Made by a program: the position numbers and the translations under genes
Notes under the pieces: generated by a model
What the model was told of the DNA's origin: nothing
The model's input: only the letters and a program-made list of their open reading frames with translations
Database searches by the model: none
Shown: positions 16,200 through 25,137 of the stretch, one piece after another
Layout: each line of letters begins with the position of its first letter
How positions within the stretch are numbered: position 1 is the first letter of the stretch
Assembly (NCBI RefSeq): GCF_002909235.1
Contig: NZ_PHQQ01000025.1
Span: forward strand, 39,764 to 103,763
Reading direction: 5' to 3'
Source: Arenibacter catalasegens
Lineage (GTDB): Bacteria > Bacteroidota > Bacteroidia > Flavobacteriales > Flavobacteriaceae
Length of the DNA stretch: 64,000 bases

Positions 16200-18176
16200 T
16201 TATTGCTCATTAAGAGTCTGCTTCAAGGTTAAGGCTATTTCACTTTCAATTTTGTCCAAACCGTAATCTGCATACAGTTTAATAATGGCCGCAACGGACC
16301 AAGCCTGATGAATGCATCCCTTTCCTACTTTTGGACTGTTACCGTTAAAAACCTCGGAAATGCAGTGGATACCGTTGTGGGAATAGAAGTGCTCTTTTAA
16401 TTGCCCTAGTTCGAACAGAACCTTTTTTTTAATCTTCAAGGAAGTTCCATATATGTTAAAATAGGACTGAAAATATTCATAAAGCAAAAAAGGCCAAACC
16501 GTTCCTTGATGATAGGCATGGTCACGCGACCATTGATTACCTTCATAAAGTGGCTTATATTCAGAATCATTCTGGTCCAAGGTGCGAAGTCCAAATGGTG
16601 TGTATAGCTTCTCTTTCACAGCTTCAAAAATTGATTTTTGTTGATCAGTACTCAAAACTGTAAATGGTAGGCTTAGGCAATACATCTGATTGGGACGGAA
16701 GGAGTTGTCTTGCGAAATCCCCGGTATGATTACATCAAATAAAGTACCTTGGGGGTTGGTAAAATAGGTAGTGAAATTAGATTCAAACTTGCTAATTAAA
16801 TTCAAATAACAATCTTCATTTGCGACTCCCATAATTTCACAGAAATACTCATATATTTTAAGAGCATTATACCATAGTGCATTAATTTCTACGGGGCAGC
16901 CAATTCTCGGGGTAATTACCTTTCCACTTACTATCGCGTCCATCCATGTAAGCTGTACATTGGCCTCCCCACCATAAAGAAACCCTTCCTCTGTAACGTG
17001 AATATTGTAGCGGGCACCTGAAATATGGTGGTCCAATATGTTCTTCAATATTGTAATATGACTTTTTAAGAATGTAAGATCCTTGAATTTTTGATGGTAG
17101 TCATAGCTCGCTACAAAAAGCCATAAGGTGGCGTCTATGGTATTATAATGAACTGGGTCTTTGGCGTTATCTGGAAATCTGTCTGGAATCATGCCTTGAT
17201 CAACACTTTTGAAAAAGGTGTTCAATATAGATTTGGATAGCTTTTTGTTACCTGTGGCTATCGTCAATCCACGCATGGCGATCATGGTATCCCTTCCCCA
17301 ATCCGTAAACCAGTGATATCCCGCAATTATAGACATGCTATTGGTAGATTTTCTTTGAACTAAAAATTGCTCTCCGGATGCCATTAGGTCTTTGAGAAAT
17401 CCGGCCGGAAGCTTGTCCTTGTGGGATGTTGTTTTTTTGTTTTTAGCAGACAGGATATTTTTTATTCCCTTATTCACTATTTCTTCTTCCATTGTAAAGT
17501 AGATAGTAATATCCTCTCCAGGAAGAAGCTTTTGAGCAAGATATCCAATTCTATAATAGTCGCATTGAGAGCCTAACCCCCGGGCTTTTCCTTTTGAAAG
17601 GATAATATTTTTAAACCAACAACGTGCTTCAAAATATTGTCCCGAGGTCCAGCCGGTATAAACCGGCCGACTTCCGTATTGTGGGAATGTTTTTAAATGC
17701 TCCTTATTGAATTCTGTATAAAAATTAAAACAGGAATCTTCTTGAAAAGTAGTATGAAAGTCATTGTAGGCATAGAGTGGGTGTAATTCCAAAACTACGG
17801 GTGATTTTCCATTGTTGGTATAGGTCACCACTGTAGTGTTAGATCCAGCTACCATTTTTACATTTTTATGGAGTTCCCAATTGCTATCGGCAAATTGCCA
17901 GGAAGGAGAGGGGTTAACATCAAAACTCTTTAAATAGTGACCACTCTCGGGAAAAACAACTTTGGGATATTGATTGGCAGAAAGATTATAATATTGGCCA
18001 TTTACAAGAGCACGTTCTTCGATTTTCGCAACTATCACCATCCGATCGGTAGGCGGTTCAAGAGCAGCAACCAAAAGACCGTGGTACTGTCTAGTATTGG
18101 CGCCGTTGATGGCCCCAGAGGCATAACCGCCCAGTCCGTTGGTAGCTAACCATTCCTTTTCAAATAAATTTTCCAA
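16200..18176 (-). CDS. Glycogen debranching enzyme-like protein (GH133 type), TTG start
   Basis: A 658-residue amylo-alpha-1,6-glucosidase-type protein that would remove alpha-1,6 branches of glycogen or a related glucan. The N-terminal GDE domain opens with KEWLATNGLGGYASG and NTRQYHGLLVAA. The (alpha/alpha)6 catalytic domain starts near 270 and includes GYHWFTDWGRDTMIAMRGL, NAKDPVHYNTIDATLW and YKPLYEGNQWSRDHAYHQG. The conserved N-terminus is only in frame with a TTG at 18176; the next Met is about 45 residues further in, past that core. The TTG lies 7 bases after the stop of the GH63-like gene, so translation is probably coupled. Cytoplasmic: no leader is seen. Confidence 0.88.
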   Translation of the reverse strand: MENLFEKEWLATNGLGGYASGAINGANTRQYHGLLVAALEPPTDRMVIVAKIEERALVNGQYYNLSANQYPKVVFPESGHYLKSFDVNPSPSWQFADSNWELHKNVKMVAGSNTTVVTYTNNGKSPVVLELHPLYAYNDFHTTFQEDSCFNFYTEFNKEHLKTFPQYGSRPVYTGWTSGQYFEARCWFKNIILSKGKARGLGSQCDYYRIGYLAQKLLPGEDITIYFTMEEEIVNKGIKNILSAKNKKTTSHKDKLPAGFLKDLMASGEQFLVQRKSTNSMSIIAGYHWFTDWGRDTMIAMRGLTIATGNKKLSKSILNTFFKSVDQGMIPDRFPDNAKDPVHYNTIDATLWLFVASYDYHQKFKDLTFLKSHITILKNILDHHISGARYNIHVTEEGFLYGGEANVQLTWMDAIVSGKVITPRIGCPVEINALWYNALKIYEYFCEIMGVANEDCYLNLISKFESNFTTYFTNPQGTLFDVIIPGISQDNSFRPNQMYCLSLPFTVLSTDQQKSIFEAVKEKLYTPFGLRTLDQNDSEYKPLYEGNQWSRDHAYHQGTVWPFLLYEYFQSYFNIYGTSLKIKKKVLFELGQLKEHFYSHNGIHCISEVFNGNSPKVGKGCIHQAWSVAAIIKLYADYGLDKIESEIALTLKQTLNEQ

Positions 18177-18183
18177 ATTAAAG

Positions 18184-20820
18184 TTATATTTCTTCCATTA
18201 AATTAGCAACCAAAGCGGTCCATCCGGTTTGATGTGAAGCCCCGACACCTCTACCGCTATCGCCATGGAAATACTCATAGAACAGGATGAGATCCTTAAA
18301 ATGGGGGTCTTGGTATTTGTCTTTGTGCAAGAGGTGAATAGGCCTATTGCCATCTACATCTTTTTCAAAAAGTAGTATCAACCTCTTGCCAATTTCATCA
18401 CTGATTTCCTTTAAATTCATCATGTTTTCGTTCCCGGTTGGATAGGTGAATTTCAGCTTGTTATCAAAGTAGCTATGATATTCCCTTAAGGAATTGATAA
18501 ATAAATAATTCATAGGCATCCAAATTGGTCCTCTCCAATTAGAGTTTCCTCCAAAAAGGCCAGTTGAGGATTCAGCCGGTTCATAATTAATTCCAAAGGT
18601 TTCACCGTTTATGTTGATCGTGTATGGGTTTTCATGCACTTTAGAAAGAGACCTAATACCGTATTGGGAAAGAAATTCCTTCTCGTTTAAAAGGCTTCCA
18701 ATTAATTTTTGTAATCGTTCCTTAGGTACTAGGGACAATAGTACATCTTGGTCTTCGCTGTATTCTTCCATCACCTGATATTTTACATTTTCAATACGAT
18801 GTTTTCGAAACCATTCCATACTTTTTCTAAATCTTGGAAGTTTGTCCAGATACTCTTTTTTTATATTCAATACCGCTGTAAGCGATAACAACCCTGATAT
18901 GGACCGTACCTTTATAGGGACTGATTCTCCTTGCGGCAAGATTAATTTGTCATAAAAAAAGCCTTCACCTTCATCCCATGACCCATTATAATCCTGACCT
19001 ATATTGTTTAAGGCTTCCGCTATAAAGACAAAATGCCCAAAGTACTTCATGGTCATATCTTCGAACGACTCGTCTACAAGAGCAATTTCTAAAGCCATTT
19101 CCAACATGTTTAGGCAGTACAGTGCCATCCAGGAGGTTCCGTCTACCTGTTCCAGGATTCCGCCACCGGGAATACCGTGACTTCGGTCGAAAACTCCGAT
19201 ATTGTCCAGGCCTAGAAATCCTCCTTCAAAAACATTATTCTCAAGGCTGTCTTCCCTGTTTACCCACCACGTAAAATTAAGTGCCAATTTGTTGAACATT
19301 CGTTTTAGAAATGCTATATCTCCAATACCGGTCCTCTTTTTTTCCATTTGATAAACCTGTAGGGAAGCCCATGCCTGTACAGGTGGATTAACATCGCTAA
19401 AATTCCATTCATAAGCTGGAATCTGTCCGTTGGGCGCCATGTACCATTCCTTGGTAAATAACAACAATTGTTCTTTGGCAAAATTGGAATCTACAAGAGC
19501 CAGGCTAACACAATGAAACGCGGTATCCCATGCTGCAAACCAAGGATATTCCCATTTGTCCGGCATAGCAAGAATATCATGGTTTCTCAAGGTTTTCCAT
19601 TCGCGGTTTCTGCCAAGTTTCCGTTCTTCTGGGGGTGGCATTTCTTTATGGTCACCCAACAACCATCTTTCCACTTCATAATTGTAATATTGTTTGGACC
19701 ATAATAGACCTGCAATGGCTTGTCTTTGTATTTCTAGCCCTTCTTTGGAGGCTGTTTTAAAAGTGGCTTCCAAGAATTCTTGTGACTCCTTGATTCTTTG
19801 ATCGAAGGTAATATCGAATTCTTCATTGAAAGGGGCATTTAAGGAAGCGGCAGTTAACCTTAGTTTAAAGGTTTTGGATTCTCCACCCTTTAGTTGCATC
19901 TCATACAATGGTGAGAATTTGGTGCCTTCTATTTTTCCTGTACCAAGCACATAATCATTGTTCAATACAGCCTCATGGAAAAGGTCTTTTTTATAGGGGT
20001 GATCATTGGGTTGAGCATAGATCTTTTCCATATTGGTCTCATTTTCTGTAAATAACAGTTTAGAAGCCTCTTCAAAATAAAAGTTATAGTCGCCTACATA
20101 GGCATGCGAAATGGAAGCATAGGGTGTGCCTTTATGAAATTCTTTTTTTATTACAGGTTTAGATGATACTTTTTTGAAATCCCAATGATTCCTGATCCAA
20201 AGGGTGGGCAACAGGAAGAGAGGTGCCGGCTTCGAATTTCTATTTCTGACGGTTATTTTTATTAGAATGTCTTCGTTGTCTGCCTTGGCATACTCCGTAA
20301 AGACGTCAAAATATTCATTGTTATCAAAAACACCGGTATCCAAGAGTTCATACTCCAATTCGTTTTTACCCCGCTTCCCATTTTCTTCCATCAGTGGTAT
20401 GTACGGAAATTCATTCTGTGGATATTTGTAAAGATGCTTCATGTAGGAATGGGTAGGGGTATTTTCCAAATAGTAATACAATTCTTTCACATCCTCACCG
20501 TGGTTACCTTGTGGCCCGGTTAAACCGAATAGTCGCTCTTTTAATATACCATCCTTACCATTCCATAAAGTAATTCCAAAACAGATATTGCAATAGCGGT
20601 CAGAGATACCAGCTATACCATCTTCCCCCCATCTATAGGCTCTACTTCGCGAATCGTCATGGGAGAAGTAATGCCATGCATCCCCATTGGGACTATAATC
20701 CTCTCGTACTGTGCCCCATTGCCGCTCGCTTAGATATGGGCCCCATTTTAGCCAATCTTTGGTTTTCGATTGGTTATCGTCCAATCGTATTTGTTCTTTA
20801 GATGCTTTAATTTTAGTCAT
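18184..20820 (-). CDS. GH63-like (MGH1-like) glycoside hydrolase
   Basis: An 878-residue cytoplasmic-looking protein related to GH63 glucosidases and the mannosylglycerate hydrolase-like fold. Motifs include the N-terminal GPYLSERQWGTVREDYSPNG, the (alpha/alpha)6 barrel entry KWEYPWFAAWDTAFHC near 425-440, GFLGLDNIGVFDRS near 535, NWRGPIWMPMNYLFINSL near 760 and the C-terminal HQTGWTALVANL. The aspartate of the AAWDTAF region and a late acidic residue (QTGW context) are the usual catalytic region. It forms a two-gene operon with the debranching enzyme, which points to an alpha-glucan or compatible-solute substrate. The precise sugar is uncertain. Confidence 0.82.
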   Translation of the reverse strand: MTKIKASKEQIRLDDNQSKTKDWLKWGPYLSERQWGTVREDYSPNGDAWHYFSHDDSRSRAYRWGEDGIAGISDRYCNICFGITLWNGKDGILKERLFGLTGPQGNHGEDVKELYYYLENTPTHSYMKHLYKYPQNEFPYIPLMEENGKRGKNELEYELLDTGVFDNNEYFDVFTEYAKADNEDILIKITVRNRNSKPAPLFLLPTLWIRNHWDFKKVSSKPVIKKEFHKGTPYASISHAYVGDYNFYFEEASKLLFTENETNMEKIYAQPNDHPYKKDLFHEAVLNNDYVLGTGKIEGTKFSPLYEMQLKGGESKTFKLRLTAASLNAPFNEEFDITFDQRIKESQEFLEATFKTASKEGLEIQRQAIAGLLWSKQYYNYEVERWLLGDHKEMPPPEERKLGRNREWKTLRNHDILAMPDKWEYPWFAAWDTAFHCVSLALVDSNFAKEQLLLFTKEWYMAPNGQIPAYEWNFSDVNPPVQAWASLQVYQMEKKRTGIGDIAFLKRMFNKLALNFTWWVNREDSLENNVFEGGFLGLDNIGVFDRSHGIPGGGILEQVDGTSWMALYCLNMLEMALEIALVDESFEDMTMKYFGHFVFIAEALNNIGQDYNGSWDEGEGFFYDKLILPQGESVPIKVRSISGLLSLTAVLNIKKEYLDKLPRFRKSMEWFRKHRIENVKYQVMEEYSEDQDVLLSLVPKERLQKLIGSLLNEKEFLSQYGIRSLSKVHENPYTININGETFGINYEPAESSTGLFGGNSNWRGPIWMPMNYLFINSLREYHSYFDNKLKFTYPTGNENMMNLKEISDEIGKRLILLFEKDVDGNRPIHLLHKDKYQDPHFKDLILFYEYFHGDSGRGVGASHQTGWTALVANLMEEI

Positions 20821-21133
20821 TTAAATATGGCCGTTTAAAAAGTTTAAAGCTGCTGACCTAAGGTGGTGTGCATTTTATAACCTCTTACTTATACAATTAA
20901 AGATAAGATATGTTTAACACATATGTGCCAACAAATAGTTGTCGTTTTGTAAATTATTTTCAGAAGGTAGACTACCAGACGCTCTATTTTGAACTAGAGA
21001 CAAGTACAAGTAGTTTTAAGGAAATTCTTTTAATAGAAATATTGATTCGCTTAATACGAGTGTAGGGCAATAGCTATTTTGGATATAGCATGCGGTTAAG
21101 CTACCTCATTTACCTTTGAGTAATGGCTTACAA
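20821..21133. other. Gene-free stretch between ndh and the glucan operon
   Basis: A 313-base AT-rich interval between the stop of ndh (minus strand) and the ATG of the GH63-like gene (minus strand). It should carry the promoter of the glucan-processing pair. The one notable element is a perfect 10-base palindrome CACATATGTG at 20918-20927, about 100 bases before the ATG. No convincing open frame, hairpin with T-run or RNA gene was seen. Confidence 0.5.
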
Positions 21134-22402
21134 TTATTCCTTTCTATTGTATGGTCTTATAATGAGGCCCAAAGGTCTGTCATAGGTAAAGTAATTGGAC
21201 ATCCAATCCAGGAAGGCAACGACCTTATTTCTATAACCAACCAAGGACATAATGTGGATCAACATCCATACGATCCAGGCAAATGTTCCGTGAAATTTCC
21301 ATTTCGGCAAATCCACGACAGCCTTCTTTCTACCTACAGTGGCCATAACACCTTTGTCATGATAAACAAATGGCTGGAGGGGCTTGTTGTTGATTATATT
21401 TAATATGTTCTTTGCTAAATGTTCTCCCTGTCGTTGAGCTACTGGGGCCAACATGGGAAGGCCTTTAGGATTTATCGTGTCTATGTGCACTGCGACGTCA
21501 CCAATGGCAAAAACACTTGTAGTATTTAATACCCTATTAAATTTATCCACCGAAATCCTATTTCCAGATATAATATTTTCCTTGCTTATACCTTCAATAG
21601 GCGCCCCTTTTACGCCAGCGGTCCATATCACGGTTTTAGTTAAAAAAGTGGTGCCATCGGCTAATTTGATTGTACTGCCGTTGTATTCATTTACCAAGGT
21701 GTTTAGATGCACTTGGACACCCAATTTCTGTAAATATTCCAAGCTTTTGGTCGAAGCGTTATCGGACATTGCAGAAAGCAGTTTTGGCGCAGCTTCGTAT
21801 AAGTTGATCGACATTTTATCAAGATCAAGTTCCGGAAAGTCTTTGGGTAAAACATAGCGTTTCATTTCTGCCAGTGCCCCTGCCAATTCCAAACCTGCAG
21901 GACCACCTCCGATTATAGCTATATTCATAATTTCCTCCAGTGGTTCTCCATCAGTATTGGCCAATGCTTTTTCCAAATTTTGAAAAATGAAACTTCTCAT
22001 GTTGAGGGCATCAGGAATCGACTTTAAAGTCAATAATTTGTCTTTAACGGGTTCAAAATTGAAAAAATTGTTTTGGCTCCCTGTAGCGATTATCAAGAAA
22101 TCATAGGAAACCGGTCCTATTGTAGTCAACAATTGATTGTCCTTTTGTTCTATCGATGTCACTTCTGCCAATCTGAAAGAAATGTTGCTGTTAGTTCTGA
22201 ATATCCTTCGCACGGGATAGGCAATACTATCCGGTTCCAACCCACCGGTCGCGACTTGATACATAAGGGGCTGAAAATTGTGATAATTATGTTTATCGAT
22301 CAACAGCACATTTACTTTTTTATGTCTAAAGGACTTTGCTATGGCTATACCACCAAACCCAGCTCCAATGATTACTATTTTGGGTATATTATTGTCTTTC
22401 AT
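21134..22402 (-). CDS. ndh: NADH dehydrogenase, type II (NDH-2)
   Basis: A single-subunit flavoprotein of 422 residues that passes electrons from NADH to quinone without proton pumping, peripheral on the inner membrane. The FAD-binding motif VIIGAGFGGIAIAKS is near 10-24. The second dinucleotide motif is AIIGGGPAGLELAGAL near 163-178. VFAIGDVA is near 297, and the quinone-side AQRQGEHLAKNI is near 325. The C-terminal amphipathic/hydrophobic segment WIVWMLIHIMSLVGYRNKVV serves membrane attachment. Its ATG overlaps the stop of the upstream small pore-like gene in ATGA, so the two are translationally coupled. Confidence 0.93.
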   Translation of the reverse strand: MKDNNIPKIVIIGAGFGGIAIAKSFRHKKVNVLLIDKHNYHNFQPLMYQVATGGLEPDSIAYPVRRIFRTNSNISFRLAEVTSIEQKDNQLLTTIGPVSYDFLIIATGSQNNFFNFEPVKDKLLTLKSIPDALNMRSFIFQNLEKALANTDGEPLEEIMNIAIIGGGPAGLELAGALAEMKRYVLPKDFPELDLDKMSINLYEAAPKLLSAMSDNASTKSLEYLQKLGVQVHLNTLVNEYNGSTIKLADGTTFLTKTVIWTAGVKGAPIEGISKENIISGNRISVDKFNRVLNTTSVFAIGDVAVHIDTINPKGLPMLAPVAQRQGEHLAKNILNIINNKPLQPFVYHDKGVMATVGRKKAVVDLPKWKFHGTFAWIVWMLIHIMSLVGYRNKVVAFLDWMSNYFTYDRPLGLIIRPYNRKE

Positions 22403-22749
22403 TTGTCCTGAAGATGTAAAATATGAAGTAATCTGTGAGCGATCGGGGCAAAAATAACGGCAAAAATACTTAGAAAAGCTATTCCACTATACAGTGCGTA
22501 GAATGATGAAAATAGTTTGGCCCCGACCGTTTTCATTTCGTTCACAGGTCCCATGCCAGTCAGAATCATAGCCGCATTATAGAAGGCATCGACCATATTT
22601 AATCCGTTAAAATAATGATAGCCTATGGTTCCTAACCCCAAAGAAAAAAGAATTAGTAAGAATGAGAAAAGAAAGTAAGTCAAGACCCTAATTATAAATT
22701 TGCCTAAAGGCAATATTGGGGATGTTTTAGGTTCAAGTTGTATGGACAT
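22399..22749 (-). CDS. Small 2-TM pore-like membrane protein coupled to NDH-2
   Basis: A 116-residue integral membrane protein. It has one TM helix (about 18-45), a re-entrant-like segment MVDAFYNAAMILTGMGPV (52-69) and a second TM helix (about 76-104) running into a basic end (HRLLHILH). This is the TM-pore helix-filter-TM plan of two-TM potassium channels, and DAFYNAAMILT aligns by eye with their pore helix. The selectivity-filter position reads TGMGP rather than TVGYGD, so ordinary potassium selectivity is unlikely. The gene overlaps ndh by four bases (ATGA). The family is not recognised by name, and channel ancestry is an inference from layout. Confidence 0.7.
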   Translation of the reverse strand: MSIQLEPKTSPILPLGKFIIRVLTYFLFSFLLILFSLGLGTIGYHYFNGLNMVDAFYNAAMILTGMGPVNEMKTVGAKLFSSFYALYSGIAFLSIFAVIFAPIAHRLLHILHLQDK

Positions 22750-22920
22750 TATATAGGTGCCTTTAATTTTATTGGGGTACTTTAAAAGTACGGTTTATAC
22801 TTTAAATCGAAGTATCCTAGATGAATTAACAATCGGTGAATTTCGAATAATATATTAAAATTTTGTCCACTAATGTTTAACATCTTTTTAACCTGACAAT
22901 CACTTAATTATCAGTGCTGT

Positions 22921-22935
22921 TGGCATTTTTTTTGT
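22921..22935 (+). promoter_or_regulatory. Sigma-54-like promoter
   Basis: The sequence TGGCA followed by an eight-T run and G-T has the GG and the downstream G exactly 11 bases apart, as in the -24/-12 sigma-54 element (TGGCAC-N5-TTGC). The -12 part reads TTTGT rather than TTGC. It lies 46 bases upstream of the lipoprotein gene at 22981, a normal leader length. Confidence 0.45.
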
Positions 22936-22980
22936 GGTTGATAATCTAAAAAAAAGGAAGTTTAATTAAAATTCATTCAG

Positions 22981-23490
22981 ATGAAAAAAATTGTGTTTAC
23001 CCTTTTGTTAGGTTTTATGGTGACTGGATGCCAGGCACAGAACGACCGAACTAAAACCATAGATGATTTAGTAGAAAAAAAAACGGACAGTCTTGGTGTA
23101 GATGAACCAAAAATAAGCTGGAAAGTGGATAAAAAATATGACGAGAAGGGAAACGTTATAGGGTATGATTCCATTTATTCCTACTCCTATAACAATCTTG
23201 GCAACTTGGCCAAGGGGATGAATCTTGATAGTATTATGAATTCAATGAAGTTTTTTTCCTATGACAATTTCTCTTCCTATAGGGAAGACCAGTATTTAGG
23301 TCGGATTTTTAATGAGGATTCTCTGTTGAACGTCAACCCATTTTTTGATGATTTCTTTGAAAAGCAAAGGGCCAATAATTTTTCGGATATGCGGCAATTA
23401 TTCCAACAAATGGACTCCCTTCAGAATATGATGATGGAGAAACATCGGAATTTTATGCCGGATGAAACCAAAAGTAAATCCAAAATATAG
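22981..23490 (+). CDS. Hypothetical lipoprotein
   Basis: A 169-residue protein with a lipoprotein leader (FTLLLGFMVTGC, Cys17), so it is anchored to a membrane after export. The mature part is polar and lacks a known domain. It contains DEKGNVIGYDSIYSYSYNN near 57-75, a pattern of acidic and aromatic residues, and a Met/Gln-rich C-terminal helix (LFQQMDSLQNMMMEKHRNFM). I do not recognise the family. It has its own upstream region with a sigma-54-like element and no operon partner. Confidence 0.7.
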   Translation: MKKIVFTLLLGFMVTGCQAQNDRTKTIDDLVEKKTDSLGVDEPKISWKVDKKYDEKGNVIGYDSIYSYSYNNLGNLAKGMNLDSIMNSMKFFSYDNFSSYREDQYLGRIFNEDSLLNVNPFFDDFFEKQRANNFSDMRQLFQQMDSLQNMMMEKHRNFMPDETKSKSKI

Positions 23491-23733
23491 GGAAGCTACC
23501 GTATTGAGGGAAAGAATTTAAGGAGGCTATTTTTTGATGTAAAATAATTTAATCTCTGCTATTTTAAGATAATAATGAATATTTAACATAATTCATACCA
23601 TTCTGTAAAAATGTACATTGTACGTTTCCAAATTAATCTCTATCTTGACCTCCCGTACTTGTCCTCAATATTTTTGAACAAGGTAATGCACAATTAATTT
23701 TTAACTTTAAAAACTAATCAAACAAGTAGAGCC

Positions 23734-25050
23734 ATGACCAATATTAAAAATAGTAGAAGAGATTTTGTTAAGAGCAGTGCTTTGGTATCAGGGGCATTGA
23801 TTTTACCTACCATGCAGATGAATGCTATGGTAAATGTAGCCAACGATAAGAAACTAAAGATAGCTTTGATCGGTTGTGGGGGTCGTGGTACAGGTGCGGC
23901 ACAACAGGCCTTGCAAGCAGACCCCAATGTAGAATTGGTGGCTATGGCAGATGCTTTTGAAGATCGGTTGCAAGGCAGTCTTATGAACTTGCAAAAGGAA
24001 TTTAAGGACACTAAAAAGGTTAATGTTCCCAAGGCAAATCAATTTGTTGGTTTTGATGGAGCTGAAAAAGCCATCAACCTGGCAGATGTGGTTATTTTGG
24101 CCACTCCTCCAGGATTTAGACCACAACATTTTGAATATGCTGTTAATGCAGGCAAGCACGTGTTTATGGAAAAGCCCGTAGCTACCGATATTCCAGGGGT
24201 AAGGAAGGTATTAGCTGCGGCACAGGTTGCTAAGGATAAAAAGTTAAATGTTGTTGTAGGTCTTCAAAGACATTATCAGGACAGCTATTTAGCTGCATTA
24301 CAACAAATAAAAGATAATAAGATTGGAAAAATTGTGTCTGGCCAAGTGTATTGGAACAGTGGCGGGGTTTGGGTTAGAGAGAGACAGCCTGGACAATCGG
24401 AATTGGAATATCAGATGCGTAATTGGTATTATTTTAACTGGTTGTGTGGAGACCATATTTTGGAGCAGCACATTCATAACATAGATGTGGCCAACTGGTT
24501 TATTGGAGAGTATCCTCTTTCTGCCCAAGGGTTTGGAGGTAGACAAGTAAGAACAGGCAAGGATCATGGTGAAATTTTTGACCATCATTTTGTAGAATAC
24601 ACGTATCCAAGTGGTGCTGTAATCGCTAGTCAATGTCGACATATGCCTGAGACAATGAGTAGGGTAGCAGAAACTTTCCAAGGTACCAAAGGGACTATAG
24701 AAACTTACGGGGATAATGCTTTCATTAAAGATTACGATGGAGGAGAGATATTTACCCACCGTGGTAAGGATGATCCAAATCCTTATCAAGTAGAGCATAT
24801 TAAACTTTTTGAATCTATCAGAAACAAGGGTGTAATCAGTAATGCCGAGAATGGCGCAATGAGCACTATGAGTGCCATTATAGGTAGAATGGCCACCTAT
24901 TCTGGGCAAGTAATTAAATGGGAGGAAGCAATGACTTCCAATATTGATCTTGCACCGGATAACTTAACTTGGGATTCACCGGCACCGGTTCAGCCTAATG
25001 CGGATGGTACCTATAATATACCAATTCCAGGGAAGACGGTGGTAATCTAA
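23734..25050 (+). CDS. Tat-exported Gfo/Idh/MocA-family oxidoreductase
   Basis: A 438-residue oxidoreductase with a twin-arginine leader (SRRDFVKSSALVSG near 7-20). The Rossmann motif IALIGCGGRGTGAAQQ is near 43-58, and the canonical catalytic motif MEKPVATD is near 145. The substrate domain has HILEQHIHNIDVANWF, whose histidines are typical active-site residues in the exported group. In Bacteroidota such proteins lie beside polysaccharide loci and oxidise or epimerise sugar derivatives. The substrate here is unknown. It ends in a strong bidirectional hairpin terminator shared with the convergent PhoD-like gene. Confidence 0.87.
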   Translation: MTNIKNSRRDFVKSSALVSGALILPTMQMNAMVNVANDKKLKIALIGCGGRGTGAAQQALQADPNVELVAMADAFEDRLQGSLMNLQKEFKDTKKVNVPKANQFVGFDGAEKAINLADVVILATPPGFRPQHFEYAVNAGKHVFMEKPVATDIPGVRKVLAAAQVAKDKKLNVVVGLQRHYQDSYLAALQQIKDNKIGKIVSGQVYWNSGGVWVRERQPGQSELEYQMRNWYYFNWLCGDHILEQHIHNIDVANWFIGEYPLSAQGFGGRQVRTGKDHGEIFDHHFVEYTYPSGAVIASQCRHMPETMSRVAETFQGTKGTIETYGDNAFIKDYDGGEIFTHRGKDDPNPYQVEHIKLFESIRNKGVISNAENGAMSTMSAIIGRMATYSGQVIKWEEAMTSNIDLAPDNLTWDSPAPVQPNADGTYNIPIPGKTVVI

Positions 25051-25071
25051 TTAGTAGGTTCAGTAATATTG

Positions 25072-25116
25072 AATCCCAATTTTTCTTAAGTGTTTAAGAA
25101 AAATTGGGATTTTTTA
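25072..25116 (+). terminator. Intrinsic terminator after the Gfo/Idh gene
   Basis: An 18-base perfect stem (AATCCCAATTTTTCTTAA paired with its complement at 25094-25111), a GTGT loop, then a run of T. It lies between convergent genes ending at 25050 and 25138. The A-rich left flank means it could also stop minus-strand transcripts. Confidence 0.85.
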
Positions 25117-25137
25117 TGTGACTCAAATAGTTATTTA

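Noticed and set aside
20918..20935. Near sigma-54 element (TTGGCACATATGTG on the minus strand) before the GH63-like gene
   Set aside because: The downstream G is one base off the required 11-base spacing. The 10-base palindrome alone is not enough for a promoter call.
24298..24909. 203-codon open frame on the minus strand
   Set aside because: Antisense to the exported Gfo/Idh gene at 23734-25050. No domain or plausible start context.
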